A DNA stretch of 64,000 nucleotides from Colwellia sp. PAMC 20917 (GTDB lineage Bacteria; Pseudomonadota; Gammaproteobacteria; Enterobacterales; Alteromonadaceae), in the NCBI RefSeq assembly GCF_001767295.1, contig NZ_CP014944.1, positions 3,348,001 to 3,412,000 on the forward strand, given 5' to 3'. The notes beneath the pieces are model-generated. The model was not told the DNA's origin. It worked only from the letters and a program-made list of their open reading frames with translations, and did not search any database. Shown piece after piece: positions 26,756 through 36,009 of the stretch (positions are counted from its first letter, which is position 1; each line of letters starts with the position of its first letter). Made by a program: the position numbers and the translations under genes.

Positions 26756-27781
26756 ATGACAATTAAAGTAGGTATTAATGGCTTTGGCCGCATCGGACGT
26801 TTAGTTTTGCGTGCGGCATGGCAATGGCCAGAAATAGAGTTTATTCAAATTAATGATCCCGCAGGTGACGCTAAAACATTAGCACACTTACTGAATTTTG
26901 ATTCTATTCATGGTCGTTGGAAATTTGATGCACAAGTCGACAATAATCAAATGATCGTCTGTGATGAAGACGGTGAACATCACATTAATATTAGTCATAA
27001 TTTAAGCATAGCTGAAACCGATTGGTCACAATGTGATGTTGTTGTAGAAGCTTCTGGAGTGATGAAAACGACTAAACTATTAAGCGCTTATTTAGCACAA
27101 GGTGTTAAACGGGTTATGGTCACAGCACCGGTAAAAGAAGAGGGCGCCTTAAATATTGTCATGGGCGTTAATCATCACCTTTATAACAAAGCACAGCATA
27201 AAATTGTCACTGCTGCTTCTTGTACCACTAATTGTTTAGCGCCAGTGGTTAAAGTTCTCCAAGACAGTGTTGGCATAAAACACGGCAGTATGACAACTAT
27301 CCATGATATTACTAATACGCAAACTATCCTTGATGCGCCTCATAAAGATTTACGTCGAGCACGAGCTTGTGGCCAAAGTTTAATTCCAACGACTACCGGG
27401 TCTGCAACCGCTATTACCCATATTTTTCCTGAGCTGAAGGGAAAATTAAATGGTCATGCCGTGCGAGTTCCGTTAGCGAATGCCTCAATTACTGACTGTG
27501 TATTTGAGCTAAATCGAGCCGTAACTGTTGAAGAAATCAATCAATTGATGTCTACGGCGGCGCAAGGAGAGTTAAAAGATATACTTGGCTATGAAGAACG
27601 TCCTTTGGTCTCTGTTGATTATAAAACGGATCCACGTTCATGTATTGTTGATGCGTTATCAACCATGGTTGTTAATGACACCCAATTGAAAATGTATTTG
27701 TGGTATGACAACGAATGGGGTTATGCCAATCGAGCTGCAGAGTTAATGTTGTTAGTTGGGCGATCTGATATTAAGCACTAG
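26756..27781 (+). CDS. ArsJ-associated glyceraldehyde-3-phosphate dehydrogenase
   Basis: The 341-residue protein is a GAPDH with NAD motif [15 protein letters not shown] and the catalytic Cys156 in [11 protein letters not shown]. It carries the branch features [25 protein letters not shown] and the C-terminal [16 protein letters not shown]. GAPDHs of this type sit next to arsJ. They use arsenate instead of phosphate to make 1-arseno-3-phosphoglycerate, which ArsJ exports and which then breaks down outside (established for Pseudomonas). The start ATG follows AAAGAGGAATAAATC. The neighbours arsR and arsJ make this role much more likely than central glycolysis. Confidence 0.93.
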   Translation: MTIKVGINGFGRIGRLVLRAAWQWPEIEFIQINDPAGDAKTLAHLLNFDSIHGRWKFDAQVDNNQMIVCDEDGEHHINISHNLSIAETDWSQCDVVVEASGVMKTTKLLSAYLAQGVKRVMVTAPVKEEGALNIVMGVNHHLYNKAQHKIVTAASCTTNCLAPVVKVLQDSVGIKHGSMTTIHDITNTQTILDAPHKDLRRARACGQSLIPTTTGSATAITHIFPELKGKLNGHAVRVPLANASITDCVFELNRAVTVEEINQLMSTAAQGELKDILGYEERPLVSVDYKTDPRSCIVDALSTMVVNDTQLKMYLWYDNEWGYANRAAELMLLVGRSDIKH

Positions 27782-27911
27782 TCTTTGAGAATATCGACAT
27801 AGACGGCGTTTTTAAACGAATAATATCTTGGCGTTACGCTAGTGTTAAATACTCTTGGTTATTTATTAGTATTCGCCAACATCAATCGAAAATACCATTA
27901 TTGGTACCTTT

Positions 27912-29153
27912 ATGTTAAACAAAATAACCGCACTGCCTAGTGCGGTAAAACAGTATCTATTAATTACCACTAACTATTGGTTTTTCACTTTAACCGATGG
28001 TGCTTTGCGTATGCTGGTATTATTACATTTTCATCATCTAGGTTATTCCCCGCTTGCCATTGCGATGTTATTTCTATTTTATGAAGTTTTTGGCGTGATT
28101 ACCAACCTAGTGGGTGGATGGTTAGGAGCAAAAATTGGTTTGAATAAAACCATGAATATTGGTCTGTTCAGCCAAGTGTTCGCATTATTAATGCTGACAG
28201 TTCCTGAACAATATTTAACCGTTATCTGGGTTGTGTTGGCACAAGCGCTGTCGGGTATAGCCAAAGATCTTAATAAGATGAGTGCTAAAAGTAGTATTAA
28301 AACGCTGGTACCAACGACCAATAACAACCAAGATCACGCTGTTCTTTTCCGTTGGGTTGCTTATCTGACGGGATCAAAAAACGCCTTAAAGGGCATAGGT
28401 TTTTTCCTAGGTGCCTGGTTACTAAGTACCGTGGGATTTTCAGCTGCCATGCTAATAATGGCGAGTGTGTTGGCGATTGTTTTTGTGCTTAGTCTATTAT
28501 TATTACAGGGTGATTTAGGTAAGGCAAAGCACAAAGTTAAATTTAAAGAGATATTCTCAAATCACCCATCATTAAATTACTTGGCGGGCGCTCGCTTATT
28601 TTTATTTGCCGCTAGAGATATTTGGTTTGTTGTTGGATTACCGATATATTTGGTCAGTAATTTAGGTTGGCAACATACTAATGTTGGGATATTCATGGCT
28701 TTATGGATTATCGCATATGGTATTGTTCAAGGCTCAACACCTAAATTTTTTATTAAAAATAACCAACATAATATCAACGGTCATCTGTTATTTACTTGGG
28801 GTATGATTTTATCCAGTGTCACCTTGTTGTTAGCACTGTTGATGTTTTATGCGACCAAGCTCAACATCAGTACTGAAATCATCATTATCGCTGGTTTATT
28901 TATTTTTGGGGCTGTTTTTGCTATTAATTCGGCGCTGCATAGCTATGTGATCGTAGCCATGGCGAAAGAAGATGGCGTTTCTATGGACGTTGGCTTTTAT
29001 TATATGGCTAATGCCCTGGGAAGGTTATTAGGTACCGTGATGTCAGGTGTTATTTATCAATTTACTAACTTAATTACCTGTTTAATTATTTCCGCTTTGT
29101 TTGCAGGGCTTTCAGCTTTATTGATCAAACGTATTACTGTGTCAAACGAGTAA
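27912..29153 (+). CDS. arsJ: Organoarsenical efflux MFS transporter ArsJ
   Basis: The 413-residue protein is a major facilitator superfamily permease with about 12 membrane segments. The N-terminus YLLITTNYWFFTLTDGALRM and FYEVFGVITNLVGGWLGAKIGLN and the central GARLFLFAARDIWFVVGLP are characteristic of ArsJ. It exports 1-arseno-3-phosphoglycerate made by the neighbouring GAPDH. A 130-base gap separates the two genes; it may hold a second promoter, but a shared transcript is likely. No arsenate reductase (arsC) or arsenite pump (arsB/acr3) lies in the window, so this is a pathway aimed at As(V). Confidence 0.92.
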   Translation: MLNKITALPSAVKQYLLITTNYWFFTLTDGALRMLVLLHFHHLGYSPLAIAMLFLFYEVFGVITNLVGGWLGAKIGLNKTMNIGLFSQVFALLMLTVPEQYLTVIWVVLAQALSGIAKDLNKMSAKSSIKTLVPTTNNNQDHAVLFRWVAYLTGSKNALKGIGFFLGAWLLSTVGFSAAMLIMASVLAIVFVLSLLLLQGDLGKAKHKVKFKEIFSNHPSLNYLAGARLFLFAARDIWFVVGLPIYLVSNLGWQHTNVGIFMALWIIAYGIVQGSTPKFFIKNNQHNINGHLLFTWGMILSSVTLLLALLMFYATKLNISTEIIIIAGLFIFGAVFAINSALHSYVIVAMAKEDGVSMDVGFYYMANALGRLLGTVMSGVIYQFTNLITCLIISALFAGLSALLIKRITVSNE

Positions 29154-29172
29154 GGCGAAAAACAGTGGCAAT

Positions 29173-29204
29173 GTTAACGTTAACAGTCTGCTGTTAACGT
29201 TAAC
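29173..29204. repeat. Perfect 14-bp inverted repeat between convergent genes
   Basis: GTTAACGTTAACAG (29173–29186) and CTGTTAACGTTAAC (29191–29204) pair fully around TCTG. It lies between the ends of arsJ and flgT. There is no T-tract on either side, so it is either a weak bidirectional terminator or a palindromic protein-binding site. Confidence 0.6.
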
Positions 29205-29223
29205 TATCGATATAGCGATGAAG

Positions 29224-30387
29224 TTAGTAACGGACCGCTAAATCATTTAATTGGATGTTACCCAGTAATTGCCCATCAGTAGTCATTGCCTGTGCACTTT
29301 GCTGAGACACCTGCGTTATTTTTACTGTGTAAGGGCTAACGTTAAAACCGGCATAGGTTTTTCCTGCGTCAGTAATGATATTATTTAAGTGTAATAGAGA
29401 AAACTCATCACCAACTTTTACGCCATGCCTTTTGCCTAAATTAATCGTTAACGAATTACCGGCTATTTGTACTATCTTGCCTCGAGTCGGTTGACACATC
29501 ATATTTTCGTCGATATCAATGATCATATCGCCTAACACTTTTTCAATAGCCATTCCGTATTGGCTTTGCCAGAATACTTCGCTATGAACATCAACTTGCT
29601 GACGTTTGCCAAATTCCCATGGGGCAGAGCTACGGTACTGCTTAGTGAAGACAGATTCACCATTACTACCGTTGTAAATATATAGGCTGACACTAAACTG
29701 ACGGTTAAAAACATCTTCCTGCCAAAACTGCCAACCATTGGTTGAGCCCTGTGCAAAGCTAATGTCATTAATTTCAGAATACATGACATACTGAGTATCG
29801 CTGATATTAGCTAACGACATGGTAAGACTTTTTATTGCTTCAACTTGCAAACTGTTATTTAATCTTGAGAACTGAGACTTCTCTTTTAACAACAATCTGG
29901 TGTCTAGATAAATACCTTGGTTGTTAATTTTATAAGCAAGCTTAGCCATCAATTTATTATCAAGCGCATAAACCTTACCGATACTCGCTTGCTCTCTATG
30001 CATTAAGTTACTACGGGTAATTAATAAAGACTTTCGATAATCAGAAGAGAAGCACTGTTTACTTTGTGGGAAGATGTCAGCACGAATGGTTACGGTGACC
30101 AAATTGCCCTCATAATTTTCATCAACCAGCTCAAAAGAATTAACAGTACCGCTGGCGCGAATATTAATTTCATTTTGTGTCAATAATCCGTTAACCGTTT
30201 TTTGCACACTCGATACTGAAGCACCGGCAACCAGTAAGGCTTTTTTTAATGCGTTCTCTATGGCTAATGTTTTTGCTCGTTCGGCATTGCCCTGCATTAT
30301 TACTGACTTTCCCTGAGCTTCATACCACTGGGCATCAGCAGAATGAGTGATAAAAAATAAAAGTAGAGCTGATATAAATAAGCGCAT
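29224..30387 (-). CDS. flgT: Flagellar assembly protein FlgT
   Basis: FlgT builds the H-ring around the basal body of sodium-driven polar flagella in Vibrio and relatives. The 387-residue product has a signal peptide (MRLFISALLLFFITHSADA) followed by QWYEAQGKSVIMQGNAERAKTLAIENALKKALL, the FlgT N-domain. A middle domain follows, then a C-terminal domain with IVQIAGNSLTINLGKRHGVKVGDEF. It is convergent with arsJ and divergent from flgO and flgP, its usual partners; the rest of the flagellar genes are outside the window. Confidence 0.9.
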   Translation of the reverse strand: MRLFISALLLFFITHSADAQWYEAQGKSVIMQGNAERAKTLAIENALKKALLVAGASVSSVQKTVNGLLTQNEINIRASGTVNSFELVDENYEGNLVTVTIRADIFPQSKQCFSSDYRKSLLITRSNLMHREQASIGKVYALDNKLMAKLAYKINNQGIYLDTRLLLKEKSQFSRLNNSLQVEAIKSLTMSLANISDTQYVMYSEINDISFAQGSTNGWQFWQEDVFNRQFSVSLYIYNGSNGESVFTKQYRSSAPWEFGKRQQVDVHSEVFWQSQYGMAIEKVLGDMIIDIDENMMCQPTRGKIVQIAGNSLTINLGKRHGVKVGDEFSLLHLNNIITDAGKTYAGFNVSPYTVKITQVSQQSAQAMTTDGQLLGNIQLNDLAVRY

Positions 30388-30582
30388 ATGAAGTCCGTCA
30401 GTAAAAAGGGTTTAATATCTACTGTCGAATATGCAGTTTCTATGCCCACTTATTTTAATGCCCTGGTAACTTTATAGATTGGCGCGATTTGTGCTTTATT
30501 TATTTTAGAAACTATTTGATGTCGTTTATCGATATTACTGCAAAACTGATTATTCGCTTTCAGAGCGATCAAGGGGAGCTCA

Positions 30583-31239
30583 ATGAAAAAGTGGCTTATT
30601 CCATTATTTATTCCAACGTTGATGTCGTGTTCATCAATGAATATGATGAGTGATGAAGATAATTTTTATAAATCAAAACAAGAAGTACGAGGTGAAATTG
30701 ACAGTTTCAATCTCCCTAGGCATGCGATAGCAGATGTGGTTAAAGGGCTTACTTATCAGATGCTTGAAAGCAGCTCTTTTGTAAACCCTAAAACACCTAT
30801 CGCGGTAGCTTCTTTTGTCGAATTAGAAAACCTTGAGTCAACTAATTGGCTGGGTAATCAGATATCAGAGAACTTTGTTCATGAATTACAGCGCCATGGT
30901 TTAGTTGTTATTGATTTTAAAACGACGGGGCATATTCGTGTTACTGCTCAAGGCGATTATGTTTTTAGTCGCGACTGGAAAGAGCTACCGGAGCGGCAGA
31001 TTATTGACTATGTTGTAACTGGTACCATGATGGAACAAGAAAATGGTGTGATGATTAATGCTCGGATGATTGGTATGCAATCACGTGTTGTTGTTGCCAC
31101 GGCACAATCTTTTATTCCAAGCTGGGTGATAGGTGAACAGATTAATCAAGATGAAAGTGTTCGGATAAAAGATGGATTAATCATTCGAAACAGCGTTATG
31201 TTAGCAGAAGACGAACGTTCAATTAAAATTGTTAATTAG
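30583..31239 (+). CDS. flgO: FlgO-family outer-membrane lipoprotein
   Basis: The 218-residue product begins MKKWLIPLFIPTLMSCSSMN with a lipobox (L-M-S-C). The FlgO domain follows (IAVASFVELENLESTNWLGNQISENFVHELQRHG, then DYVVTGTMMEQENGVMINARMIG). In Vibrio cholerae FlgO is an outer-membrane protein needed for full motility and flagellar stability. AAGGGGAGCTCA places an excellent SD before the ATG. flgP follows after 36 bases, and flgT is divergent. Confidence 0.9.
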   Translation: MKKWLIPLFIPTLMSCSSMNMMSDEDNFYKSKQEVRGEIDSFNLPRHAIADVVKGLTYQMLESSSFVNPKTPIAVASFVELENLESTNWLGNQISENFVHELQRHGLVVIDFKTTGHIRVTAQGDYVFSRDWKELPERQIIDYVVTGTMMEQENGVMINARMIGMQSRVVVATAQSFIPSWVIGEQINQDESVRIKDGLIIRNSVMLAEDERSIKIVN

Positions 31240-31275
31240 TTTTTTACATTGATGTAGGGCTAACTTTTGGTATTT

Positions 31276-31746
31276 ATGATGAAAAAAATTATTCTTAATA
31301 TATTAACCGCTGGTAGTTTGGCTTTGTTACTCGCCAGTTGTTCTAGTGTTTATGACAAACACGTACAATGGCAAAGTGTTAAGCCTGAAACCTTCCCAGT
31401 GTTACATGCTATTGGTCAAGCGCCGATAAGTTTGCAAAACTCACAACATGAAACTCAGCGGATGTTGATGGCGATTAATGCCTCAAAGCTTGCCGCTTAT
31501 GCCGAACTTGCAGAACAAGTTTATGGGCAAAAAATAAATGGTGAAATGACCATGTCACAACTGATAATGGGTAAAAATGAAGTTTCAGCGTCAGTTCAAG
31601 GTGTTATCCGCGCAGCTAAAGTGATTAAAAGCTATCCTGTTGGCGACAGCTATACCACAGAGTTAAGTTTAGACTTTGAAGATGTTTATAATATTTATTT
31701 AGCTTCTTCACCCAAACGTGAAATTAAAGCGGTTACCTATTATTAA
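31276..31746 (+). CDS. flgP: FlgP-family lipoprotein
   Basis: The 156-residue product is a lipoprotein (lipobox LLASC) with the LPP20/FlgP-type domain (HAIGQAPISLQNSQHETQRMLMAINASKLAAYAELAEQVYG, then GVIRAAKVIKSYPVGDSYTTELSLDFEDVY). FlgP is an outer-membrane component of the polar flagellar outer ring. I start at ATG 31276 (MMKKIILNIL); a TTG at 31267 is in frame, and neither start has a strong SD. It is likely co-transcribed with flgO. The gene faces the convergent TonB receptor gene. Confidence 0.88.
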   Translation: MMKKIILNILTAGSLALLLASCSSVYDKHVQWQSVKPETFPVLHAIGQAPISLQNSQHETQRMLMAINASKLAAYAELAEQVYGQKINGEMTMSQLIMGKNEVSASVQGVIRAAKVIKSYPVGDSYTTELSLDFEDVYNIYLASSPKREIKAVTYY

Positions 31747-31763
31747 GTGTTAACAGCATACCC

Positions 31764-34700
31764 TTAAAAATTATACTGCAGACTTGCATAAAAATAAGCG
31801 CCGTTAAAACCGAAAGGAGCTGAACGGCGTGAATATTTAAATACACCCGTGCTATCAACAATGATATTACCTTGTTGATCTTCAATCGTGCCTCCTCGAG
31901 AGTTTCCTATACGATTTTTGTCAGGCATAACATCAAAAAAATTATGACTACCCACAGTGACCGCAAGATTTTTTGTCATTTGATGGCTAACGCTAATATC
32001 AGTTAATAGCTCTTCGCCATAAGTTTGTTTACCACCATCGGTTATCGTATATTTACCATAGTGATTGAATAATATATTGATGGTCCAGTGCTGGTTTTTA
32101 TAGAGGGTGTTTAGACTTATTTTATTGCGTGGTTGCCATTCTTCAATGATAGAAATATCTTGTTGTGAAAAAATTTCTTCAACGCTAATGGTATGCAGTG
32201 TGCTGTGTTGAGGTGTAAATAACTTGGTTACCTCAGTATTGGTAAAGTTTGCCGCCAAGGTGAAGTTAATATCTCCAGCAAAAGCTTGAGTCTGCCAAGT
32301 AGCAACAATATCTGTCCCTTGAGTTGCGGTATCAGCGCCATTTAAGAAAAACTGTCCTTTGGTAGCAGACTCCTCAGTAAAAGCTTGATCGAGTAGAGGT
32401 GATATTCCCATGCCCAATTTACTACTAATGACAATACGGTTATCAATATCAATCTGATAAAAATCAACACTTATATCTATATTATCAGTAGGGCTGTAGA
32501 TAAAGCCAACACTGAGGTTATCAGATTCTTCTTCTTTTAAAGAAGGCACCCCGAGTCGAGTGGTCAAAGTACTGTCATTTCTGAAGGTTTCCACTTCTTC
32601 ACTCAACAGAGAGCCACTTTCGTCAACAATAAACTGTGTACTGATATTATTGAAATACATTTGCTGCATAGAAGGTGCACGAAAACCTGTGCTATAGGCA
32701 CCACGTAAAATAAGTTGCTGGTGTGCTTGCCAATGCACCGCAACTTTTGTGTTGGTACTGTTACCAAATATATCATAATCATCATAGCGAATGGCCGCAC
32801 TGAGCTCGATAAAGTCATTGATTTGGGTCACAGACTCCGCAAAAATTGAAACAACATCTCGGCTCTCGTTAACCGCAAGTTCAGGTGCAACTCCTGGAAA
32901 ACCTTGAATACCACCGGCGGCATCTTGGTCAAACAATGCTTGATTATTGTCAGTATCATAATCCTGAAAGCTGTAGGGGTTACCTGGTATTATTTTGTAT
33001 ATTTCTTGGCGAAATTCTGTGCCTAACGCGAGTGAATAATTTTCATAGTCTTGGCTGAAGAGTAAATTCACTGTCTCAAGTGACAAAGATAGCCCGTAAG
33101 CAAAAGCAGACTTTGGTAATTGATCACGTAATTCATCTACTGTTAAGTCACTGGTTTGTGATAGATAGTTAGCGTAAGAAGCATTAAGTGAATCTTTAGT
33201 CGTATAGTCTATTTGGTTCTTGCCATAGGTATATGAAATATCAATGGCGCTGTCATTATCGAAAGCCGCTTTATAGCCAAGATTGTATGACATATCTTTT
33301 ATATCTGAATCTATTTTGGGTAAATAACCTTGAGGAATAGCGGCTTGCCCATCGTTTAATAATGGGTTTTCATTACTATTCGCGCTGTGACGAAAAAAAG
33401 CGGCAGATTGATTTTCTCGATGTGAATAGGTTAAAAAGCCATAAAGTTGCCCGTGATTCAGTTCAAATGTACTGTTTGCGGCAAAAGAAAGTTGTTGATA
33501 CGAAGGGTCGCCAATACGAAATGTTGCCCGGTTAGCTGTTAACTCCCTAGGATCATCGGTTTGCCAATGACCATTGTCCAATTGAGTGCACTGGCCAAAT
33601 TGGCAGGCACCATGTAAACCTGAGCGGTTGGTACTTTGATGGTCGACTAAACTTAATGTGGCATTGATAAAACCATCATCACCCAACGGTAAGCCTTGCG
33701 TATAAGATAGCTGATAATCTTGACCATCGCCTTGCTGATAAGCACCAGCTGATGTTATTAAGGTTGTTTGCTCACTACTATCGTTTAACACAATATTAAT
33801 AACACCCGCTATGGCATCCGAACCATATTGTGCGGCTGCACCATCACGTAAAATTTCAATACGTTTAATCGCTCCTACTGGAATGGCATTCATATCTGTT
33901 CCGGCTGTACCTCGCCCAACAGAGCTATTAATATGAATTAAACTCGCTTGATGACGACGCTTGCCATTTAATAAAATCAGTGTCTGATCTGGCCCTAAAC
34001 CACGCAACGTTGCTGGCTGTAATACGTCACTGCCATCACTTATTGCTGAACGAGAAAAATTAAAAGAAGGTACTAGTGCCTGCAATATTTGACCAAGGTT
34101 AGTCTGGCCACTATTACGCAGAGTGTCAGCAGATATAATATCAACAGGAACAGGTAACTCTTTTACGGTTCTGCCATTAATATGACTACCTACAATAACT
34201 ATTTTTTCAATGGCTTTGACTTTTTCTGTGGTCTTACTTTCTTGTTTAGATTTGCTCTGCACGGTAACGTTATTTTTCTGCTTTATCGACCATTGGCCTT
34301 TATTATTTACTTCTGCATGAAGACCCGTATTTTTAAGGAGCTTCCTCAAAGCCAAAGAAACTGAGTAATAACCCTCTATGGCATTACTGTTAAAACGTCG
34401 GGTTAAATCATAAGAAAATATAATGGTCTGATCGGCCTGCTGGGCAAGTTTAATTAATGCTTGATCAACGGATTGAGCGGCGACAGTAAAGTGCGTTATA
34501 TTGGGTGCAATAGCTTGTACTTTAGCTTGAGTGGTTAAACTAAAAGATAATGGAAGAATAATAAAGAATGAACAAAAAAAATGTATCACTTTTTTTGTTA
34601 AAACGGCACTAAGTGGCTGTTTTTTTCTTTCTTTAAATAAATAGTTTAGCAAGGTGTCAACTAGTGCTTTAATTGTGATCGTTGAATACAGAAAGCTCAC
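31764..34700 (-). CDS. TonB-dependent receptor with N-terminal STN signalling domain
   Basis: The 978-residue outer-membrane receptor has, in order: a hydrophobic export signal (about residues 40–60), an STN (secretin/TonB short N-terminal) domain (about 70–145, FTVAAQSVDQALIKLAQQA), a plug domain (about 180–310, with VPVDIISADTLRNSGQTNLG, LRGLGPDQTLILLNGKRRH and EILRDGAAAQYGSDAIAG), and a 22-strand barrel. It ends in the aromatic YASLQYNF typical of BAM substrates. The STN domain normally touches a FecR-type regulator, which is the next gene upstream. The substrate is unknown. The GTG at 34700 is the only obvious start, but its SD (AGAAGG) is very close and the 40-residue leader is unusual, so the true start may be further in. 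Confidence 0.92.
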   Translation of the reverse strand: MSFLYSTITIKALVDTLLNYLFKERKKQPLSAVLTKKVIHFFCSFFIILPLSFSLTTQAKVQAIAPNITHFTVAAQSVDQALIKLAQQADQTIIFSYDLTRRFNSNAIEGYYSVSLALRKLLKNTGLHAEVNNKGQWSIKQKNNVTVQSKSKQESKTTEKVKAIEKIVIVGSHINGRTVKELPVPVDIISADTLRNSGQTNLGQILQALVPSFNFSRSAISDGSDVLQPATLRGLGPDQTLILLNGKRRHQASLIHINSSVGRGTAGTDMNAIPVGAIKRIEILRDGAAAQYGSDAIAGVINIVLNDSSEQTTLITSAGAYQQGDGQDYQLSYTQGLPLGDDGFINATLSLVDHQSTNRSGLHGACQFGQCTQLDNGHWQTDDPRELTANRATFRIGDPSYQQLSFAANSTFELNHGQLYGFLTYSHRENQSAAFFRHSANSNENPLLNDGQAAIPQGYLPKIDSDIKDMSYNLGYKAAFDNDSAIDISYTYGKNQIDYTTKDSLNASYANYLSQTSDLTVDELRDQLPKSAFAYGLSLSLETVNLLFSQDYENYSLALGTEFRQEIYKIIPGNPYSFQDYDTDNNQALFDQDAAGGIQGFPGVAPELAVNESRDVVSIFAESVTQINDFIELSAAIRYDDYDIFGNSTNTKVAVHWQAHQQLILRGAYSTGFRAPSMQQMYFNNISTQFIVDESGSLLSEEVETFRNDSTLTTRLGVPSLKEEESDNLSVGFIYSPTDNIDISVDFYQIDIDNRIVISSKLGMGISPLLDQAFTEESATKGQFFLNGADTATQGTDIVATWQTQAFAGDINFTLAANFTNTEVTKLFTPQHSTLHTISVEEIFSQQDISIIEEWQPRNKISLNTLYKNQHWTINILFNHYGKYTITDGGKQTYGEELLTDISVSHQMTKNLAVTVGSHNFFDVMPDKNRIGNSRGGTIEDQQGNIIVDSTGVFKYSRRSAPFGFNGAYFYASLQYNF

Positions 34701-34759
34701 CTTCTATTTATAATTTTTATTCACTGTATTTATCTATAGCCTACTTGAGGCGTTGACCA

Positions 34760-35821
34760 TTAAATTATGGCGTCAGTTGCTTTGGTGATAACTACAGTAT
34801 TGTGACTTGTCTTGGTATATTTTAGGTCGAAATTATAGCTAATTGAATCTAATAAAGTACCAACATCGTCTGACTTAAAATAACCGGACACTTTCATTTG
34901 GGCAAGCGCTTTATCTTTGATAGTAAATTTAACATCGGTATAGCGACTAATTTCATCAAGTGCAGTGACCAGTGATTCACCATCAAAAATAAGTATGCCT
35001 TTTTTCCAGGAAAGTTCCTGAGATAAAGTGAGTGATGAAATTTTATTTGTCGGTGATTGAATTTTGTTGATTATAGTCGATTTTTCACCTGCAACTATAA
35101 TGTTATCTTTTTGCGGAAATTGAACCGTGCTGGCTATTTTTTCAGTTAATGCCGGTAATGTTTCATTCGAATCAGCGATTAATACTCGCCCTTCGGTAAC
35201 AATTAACTCTAATTGATTATTATCGCTTTTTTGTACATTGAAAATGGTGCCTAAAGCGGTAAATGATTGTTGCCCAGACGTGACACTAAAGGGGCGTGAT
35301 TTATCTTTTGCGACTTCAAAAGAGGCTTCTCCTTTGATCAAATTTAATTGACGATGCCCTTCACTGAAGCTAATAGTGAGTAAACTATCAGTATTTAACT
35401 CGACATTTGAACCATCGGGTAAGGTAACTTTTTTATGTTCGCCTATCTTTGTTGAAAACTGATCGTAAATAACTTCAGATGACGTTAATTGAAAAAACGA
35501 AAATATAGGTTTATTTAAAAAAAACTCACTGGTGATCATACCAAAGAAAATAACACTGGCAGCCAGTGATAATTGCATGAATAATTTTTTAGAGTGAGGA
35601 GAGTGTTTTTTTTCTAAAGGGAATAAACCATTAAACTCGGCAAGTAACTTAGAAATTTTGGTCGAAGGTGAGTATTTATGAAGTGCTAAGTGATGATTGT
35701 TTTCTTGATTCACCCAAGCAACAAAAGCTTGTCGCTCTTGTTGTGATAATCCTTGTTCAATGCGAGATAGCCAATATTTGGCCTGCACTTCTATTTCATT
35801 ATTATATTGTATTTTAGTCAT
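34760..35821 (-). CDS. FecR-family transmembrane regulator
   Basis: The 353-residue protein has a cytoplasmic DUF4880-type N-terminus (QAKYWLSRIEQGLSQQERQAFVAWVNQ), one membrane helix (about residues 85–105, LSLAASVIFFGMITSEFFL), a periplasmic FecR domain (VTLPDGSNVELNTDSLLTISF, LIKGEASFEVAKDKSRPF, FTALGTIFNV) and a C-terminal DUF4974-like secretin fold. Such proteins relay a signal from an STN-type receptor to an ECF sigma factor. The receptor is directly downstream; no ECF sigma gene is next to it. I start at ATG 35821 (MTKIQYNNE); an in-frame TTG at 35854 adds 11 residues. Confidence 0.9.
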   Translation of the reverse strand: MTKIQYNNEIEVQAKYWLSRIEQGLSQQERQAFVAWVNQENNHHLALHKYSPSTKISKLLAEFNGLFPLEKKHSPHSKKLFMQLSLAASVIFFGMITSEFFLNKPIFSFFQLTSSEVIYDQFSTKIGEHKKVTLPDGSNVELNTDSLLTISFSEGHRQLNLIKGEASFEVAKDKSRPFSVTSGQQSFTALGTIFNVQKSDNNQLELIVTEGRVLIADSNETLPALTEKIASTVQFPQKDNIIVAGEKSTIINKIQSPTNKISSLTLSQELSWKKGILIFDGESLVTALDEISRYTDVKFTIKDKALAQMKVSGYFKSDDVGTLLDSISYNFDLKYTKTSHNTVVITKATDAII

Positions 35822-36009
35822 AATAAATATTTTGTCTTCATTCAATTCACGCAAACATCGATATATTTATTCGAACATGCCGTGCATCCTAGCGAAATAG
35901 TAAACGGTTTTTTTATTATCAAGGAGAACTTAATTTACCTACTTAACAAATTATTATAATAATCAGGGCTTTCAAAACTAGAAAACCCTCCTATATTTCT
36001 ACTCTACCT

